In this document: positions 33,759-37,188 of the stretch, piece by piece | Layout: every line of letters starts with the position of its first letter | Position numbering within the stretch: the first letter of the stretch is position 1 | Assembly: GCA_019695055.1 (NCBI GenBank) | Contig: JAIBAT010000159.1 | Coordinates: 1-37,188 of the forward strand | Source: Candidatus Sumerlaeaceae bacterium | GTDB taxonomy: Bacteria > Sumerlaeota > Sumerlaeia > Sumerlaeales > Sumerlaeaceae | Direction of reading: 5' to 3' | Length of the DNA: 37,188 nucleotides | Made by a program: the position numbers and the translations under genes | Notes under the pieces: generated by a model | What the model saw: only the letters and a program-made list of their open reading frames with translations | The model's database searches: none | Told to the model about the DNA's origin: nothing

Positions 33759-34832
33759 ATGGGAACTCGAAAAGACTCAGGTATTTCCGGCGTTTTGCCG
33801 GTTATCAAAAACCCCGGCCCCACATCGCATGACGTGGTCCAGATTGCGCGCCGCGCGCTGGGCACTCGACAAGTGGGCCATACCGGCACGCTGGACCCCG
33901 CGGCCCGCGGCCTGCTGGTGCTGTGCCTCGGCGGCTACACCAAGTTGGTGCCCTACCTTACTGAGAGTGACAAGTCCTACTCGGGCTTCATTGCGTTGGG
34001 CATCGAAACGGCCACGGACGACCGCGAAGGCGACCCGACGATGCTGGGTGACGCCTCAAGCGTGACCTTGGAGCGCATCCACGCCGTGGCAGCACGTTTC
34101 CGGGGCGAAATCGAGCAGGTGCCGCCGCGCTACTCGGCCATCAAGGTGGCGGGCAAGAAGCTCTACGAATACGCCCGCGAGAACGTGAAGATCGAACCCG
34201 AACCGCGGGAAGTCACTGTCTATAACTTCGATATCCAGTCGCTGGAGCAGCCTGTGCTGGCCGGCGATGGCGCCAATGTGCCGAAGCTCACCCATGCGAC
34301 GCTTGAGGTGGCCTTCAAGACGCAGCACGCGACCGGCAAGATGCGAATCTTGCGGTTCACGTCGCGCGTGTCGTCGGGCACCTACGTGCGCTCGCTCGCT
34401 CGCGACCTGGGGCGCGAACTTGGCTGCGGCGGCTTCCTGCTGACGCTGGAACGCGACGGCGTGGGGCCGGTGACGCTGGCGCAGGCGATGCCGCAGGAAT
34501 TGCTGGAATCCGCGCCGGAGCGCGCCGCGGAATTCATGCTGCGTGGTGCGGCTTCGTTGGATACAAATCGTTTCCCCGTGTTCACCATCATCCGCGGGTT
34601 CGCTGGGCGGCTGGCGAATGGACAGCCGCTGAACGAGAAGATGATGGAGAACGCTACGGTGGCTGCGGCAGTGCCCAGCGGTGCGATCTGCGCCATTACC
34701 CGCGACGACGGGGCGCTGCTCGCCATTGTTGAGGCGGAACGGTTTGACGCGCAGCGGCGCGCCAATCCTTACGACTCGCGGTTCGATGTGCATTTCCGCC
34801 CGGTGCGTATTTTCCCGGGCGGGCTTAACTAA
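33759..34832 (+). CDS. truB: tRNA pseudouridine-55 synthase TruB
   Basis: 357 residues from ATG 33759 (weak Shine-Dalgarno). The frame stays open upstream to 33552, but that part is the antisense of the transpeptidase gene. It opens GVLPVIKNPGPTSHDVVQIA, then VGHTGTLDPAARGLLVLCLG with catalytic D46, then YSGFIALGIETATDDREGD and FRGEIEQVPPRYSAIKVAGKKLYEYAR, all standard TruB blocks. A C-terminal PUA-like extension (LNTRFP...FDVHFRPVRIFPG) is present. The enzyme makes pseudouridine-55 in the tRNA T-loop. It converges on gltA with six bases between stops. Confidence 0.93.
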   Translation: MGTRKDSGISGVLPVIKNPGPTSHDVVQIARRALGTRQVGHTGTLDPAARGLLVLCLGGYTKLVPYLTESDKSYSGFIALGIETATDDREGDPTMLGDASSVTLERIHAVAARFRGEIEQVPPRYSAIKVAGKKLYEYARENVKIEPEPREVTVYNFDIQSLEQPVLAGDGANVPKLTHATLEVAFKTQHATGKMRILRFTSRVSSGTYVRSLARDLGRELGCGGFLLTLERDGVGPVTLAQAMPQELLESAPERAAEFMLRGAASLDTNRFPVFTIIRGFAGRLANGQPLNEKMMENATVAAAVPSGAICAITRDDGALLAIVEAERFDAQRRANPYDSRFDVHFRPVRIFPGGLN

Positions 34833-34838
34833 CTTCTG

Positions 34839-36125
34839 CTACTTGCGCTTTGCGAGCGGCACATAGTCCGTCAGCTTGTTGCCCGTGTAGATCTGTCGCG
34901 GGCGCGCGATGCGGACGCTTGAGTCGTCGTGCTGTTCCTTCCACTGGGCGATCCAGCCGGGCATGCGGCCGATGGCGAACATGACGGTAAACATATTTAG
35001 CGGAATGCCCATGGCGCGCAGGATGATGCCGCTGTAGAAGTCCACGTTCGGGTAGAGCTTGCGGTCCACGAAGTAGGGATCGTTGAGCGCCAACTCTTCC
35101 AGCTTGCGGGCGATGTCGAGCAGCGGATCCTTCTTGCCAAGCTTGGCGAGGACTTTGTCGCAGCTATCCTTGAGGACGCGTGCGCGCGGGTCGAAGTTCT
35201 TGTACACGCGGTGGCCGAAGCCCATGAGCTTGAAGCCGCTGCTCTTGTCCTTGGCCATCTTGATGCACTGCTCGGGCGCGAGGCCGCCGCGGTGAATCTG
35301 GTCGAGCATTTCCATGACGGCGACATTGGCGCCGCCGTGCAACGGCCCCCAAAGCGCGCAGACGCCGGCGGAAACGGAAGCGAACAGGTTGGCGCGGCTG
35401 GACCCGACGACGCGCACGGTGGACGTGGAACAATTCTGCTCGTGGTCGGCGTGCAGTATCAGGATCAGATTGAGCGCTTCCTCAACCTCGGGCGCGACTT
35501 CGTAGCGCTCGTAGGGCATGCTGAACATCATGTGCAGGAAGTTGCCGCAGTAGCGCAGGTTTGGGTCGGGATACATGAACGGCAAACCGTTGGACTTGCG
35601 GTAGGTGTACGCGGCGATGGTGCGGACCTTGCTGAGCAGGCTGGCGGCGGCGTCCTCGAATTCCTCGTCGCTTTCGACGGAAAAATGTGGGTCGTAGCAG
35701 AACAGGGCGTTGATCATGGCGGAGAGGATGGCCATGGGCGGCGCTTCGGGGGGAAAGCCCTCGAAGTGGTGGCGCATGCCTTCGTGGACGTGGGCGTTCG
35801 CGGTGAGGCGGGCGCGGAAGCGGACGAGTTCTTCCTGGGCTGGGAGCTTGCCGTTGATGAGGAGCTGGGCGACCTCGATGAAGTTGGGCGAATCTACGAA
35901 TTGTTCGATGGGGATTCCGCGGTAGCGCAGGATTCCCTTGTCGCCGTCGATGAAGGTGATGGCGCTCTTGCAGGCGCCGGTGTTGCCGAATGCGGGATCG
36001 TAGGCGATGGCGCCGGTTTGGGCCCGCAATTGGGTGATGTCGATGCCAACTTCCCCTTCGCTTCCCTCGAAGACGGGCAATTCGATCGTCTTTCCGTCGA
36101 GCGTCAATGTTGCTGTTCGCGACAC
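34839..36125 (-). CDS. gltA: citrate synthase (type II, GltA)
   Basis: 428 residues from the GTG at 36125, close to the 427 of E. coli GltA. AGGGAG lies about 10 bases upstream, and the N-terminus SRTATLTLDGKTIELPVFEG matches the type II start. Frames upstream of this GTG to 36227 lack family similarity. Catalytic segments are clear: LHADHEQNCSTSTVRVVGSS, GPLHGGANVAVMEML, MGFGHRVYKNFDPRA and YPNVDFYSGIIL (catalytic Asp). It condenses acetyl-CoA and oxaloacetate in the TCA cycle. It is a single-gene unit divergent from the LssY-domain gene. Confidence 0.95.
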   Translation of the reverse strand: MSRTATLTLDGKTIELPVFEGSEGEVGIDITQLRAQTGAIAYDPAFGNTGACKSAITFIDGDKGILRYRGIPIEQFVDSPNFIEVAQLLINGKLPAQEELVRFRARLTANAHVHEGMRHHFEGFPPEAPPMAILSAMINALFCYDPHFSVESDEEFEDAAASLLSKVRTIAAYTYRKSNGLPFMYPDPNLRYCGNFLHMMFSMPYERYEVAPEVEEALNLILILHADHEQNCSTSTVRVVGSSRANLFASVSAGVCALWGPLHGGANVAVMEMLDQIHRGGLAPEQCIKMAKDKSSGFKLMGFGHRVYKNFDPRARVLKDSCDKVLAKLGKKDPLLDIARKLEELALNDPYFVDRKLYPNVDFYSGIILRAMGIPLNMFTVMFAIGRMPGWIAQWKEQHDDSSVRIARPRQIYTGNKLTDYVPLAKRK

Positions 36126-36325
36126 GTCTGTGGAACTCCCTAAAAGATTTTGGCTGCCCGCGATACCGCGCACCGGAGCGGCCAAGATACCTTTCCATGG
36201 GGGGCGAGAACGGGCAGTGCAAGGCATAAAAGCGCCGTCGGAATTGTCCGATTTGCGGGTTGCGCGGTGGCAGCGGGAGTTGGTACGGGTTCCTTTCCAT
36301 CATTTCGGAGTGGGGAGGGCGAACG

Positions 36326-37171
36326 ATGCGCGACAAACCGAGGCGGGAGCAGTCGGCGATCGCAACGATTGTAATCTGGGCGGCGCGGGCGGCGATCCTG
36401 GTGATGCTGTACCTGGTGGCGGTGGCGGTTTACCATCTGTTGCTGCGGACGATCGTGGATGACCGGCGTATCCTGACGGGGTTGTTCGCGCTTTGGGTGG
36501 TGACGGCGTACATTGTGCTGCCGCGGGTGCACCGGACGCTGACGAAGTGGTACATTCCGAACTACTTTATTGGCCGGGTGCGGACGGGGGACGGGCTGCT
36601 GGGGGACCCGGTGAACCTGGCGGTGGATGGGACGGAGGAGGAGCTGGTCGCGGCGATGACAGCGGCGGGCTGGGTTCGGGCGGAGGAGCTGAACCTGGGG
36701 AGCACGCTGAAGATGGTGAAGGCGACGATCCTGCGCAGGAGCTACCCGAGCGCGCCGGTGAGTTCGCTGTTCCTGTTCAGCCGTCAGCAGGACCTGGCGT
36801 TTCAGCAGGAGGTGGGGGGCAGCACGAGCCAGCGGCACCATGTGCGGTTCTGGAGGTCGCCGGAGGGATGGTACCTGCCGGGGGGCTACCAGGCGGATTG
36901 GCTGGGGGCGGCGACGTTTGACCGGGCGGTGGGGTTTTCGCTGTTCACGGGTCAGATCACGCACAAGATCGCGGAGAACACGGACGAGGAGCGCGATTAT
37001 GTGGTGGAGACGGTGCTGGCGGCGACGCCGGGGGCGCGGGTGGATGTGATGGAGCATTTTGTGAGTGGTTATCATGATCGTAATGGTGGTGGTGACCGGA
37101 TTATCACGGATGGTTCGCTGCCGTTCCTGCGGTTGCCGAGCGCGGTGAAGCGGGTGCCAGTGGCGGCGTAG
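36326..37171 (+). CDS. membrane protein with LssY C-terminal domain
   Basis: 281 residues; GGGAGGG six bases before the ATG at 36326 supports this start over upstream in-frame codons. Two membrane spans (about 12-34 and 46-66) are followed by a soluble domain (about 100-270) with DPVNLAVDGTEEELVAAMTA, SYPSAPVSSLFLFSRQQD, QRHHVRFWRSP and FDRAVGFSLFTGQITHKIAE. These are the blocks of the LssY_C domain, named after a Legionella type I secretion-locus protein and of unknown activity. The end of the gene is 17 bases from the window edge. Confidence 0.8.
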   Translation: MRDKPRREQSAIATIVIWAARAAILVMLYLVAVAVYHLLLRTIVDDRRILTGLFALWVVTAYIVLPRVHRTLTKWYIPNYFIGRVRTGDGLLGDPVNLAVDGTEEELVAAMTAAGWVRAEELNLGSTLKMVKATILRRSYPSAPVSSLFLFSRQQDLAFQQEVGGSTSQRHHVRFWRSPEGWYLPGGYQADWLGAATFDRAVGFSLFTGQITHKIAENTDEERDYVVETVLAATPGARVDVMEHFVSGYHDRNGGGDRIITDGSLPFLRLPSAVKRVPVAA

Positions 37172-37188
37172 CACCCGGGATAGGGGGT

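Noticed and set aside
35211..36143. 310-codon frame on the plus strand
   Set aside because: It is antisense to gltA; the Gly/Ala/Val/Asp/Glu-rich translation is the usual shadow of a GC-rich gene.

Overview
The window is a 37.2 kb stretch of a Gram-negative-type bacterial chromosome, GC-rich overall (I judge it at roughly 55-60 % by eye, not counted). Features behind that reading are many signal peptides, an orphan class III prepilin, two SPOR domains (peptidoglycan binding) in a bitopic membrane protein, an Amt/P-II pair and a cell-wall amidase. The mix of pseudopilin-like secreted proteins, very long TPR proteins and a MEMO-family protein recalls poorly cultured phyla such as Sumerlaeota, Hydrogenedentota or PVC relatives. 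The sequence alone does not fix the phylum and there is no rRNA gene. No prophage, insertion sequence or CRISPR array was seen.

Layout. 1-6397 is a minus-strand block: an N-acetylmuramoyl-L-alanine amidase cut by the left edge, an unrecognised protein, a lower-GC HEPN-domain gene, a membrane-anchored protein with pseudopilin-like tails, and two secreted proteins of unknown function. 6530-9835 is plus-strand: two tandem paralogous membrane proteins with overlapping ATGA, then a secreted zincin metalloprotease with a PKD-like tail. A 0.5 kb gene-free stretch with two perfect inverted repeats precedes a secreted deiodinase/peroxiredoxin-like protein. On the minus strand follow a GlsB/YeaQ-type small membrane protein and an amt-glnK nitrogen operon with a clear intrinsic terminator. 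14048-16678 (plus) holds a class A beta-lactamase-fold protein, a prepilin and a MEMO (AmmeMemoRadiSam B) protein.

The centrepiece is 16860-28256: a 1173-residue bitopic protein (jelly-roll, two SPOR domains, TPR-like helices, membrane span, proline-rich tail, second jelly-roll) followed 69 bp downstream by a ~2600-residue protein. The latter fuses a DnaG/CHC2-type zinc-binding domain to an uninterrupted helical-repeat solenoid with a ~53-residue period. I infer that the two genes form one unit, possibly a cell-wall-to-cytoplasm scaffold. I know of no described system with this architecture.

The right part, 28263-37171, carries a GH38 alpha-mannosidase homologue lacking the expected nucleophile Asp, tRNA-Ser(GGA), a membrane HD-GYP protein, an L,D-transpeptidase-fold protein, TruB, citrate synthase and an LssY-C-terminal-domain membrane protein. 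These are mostly single-gene units in alternating orientation, with several convergent pairs separated by very few bases.
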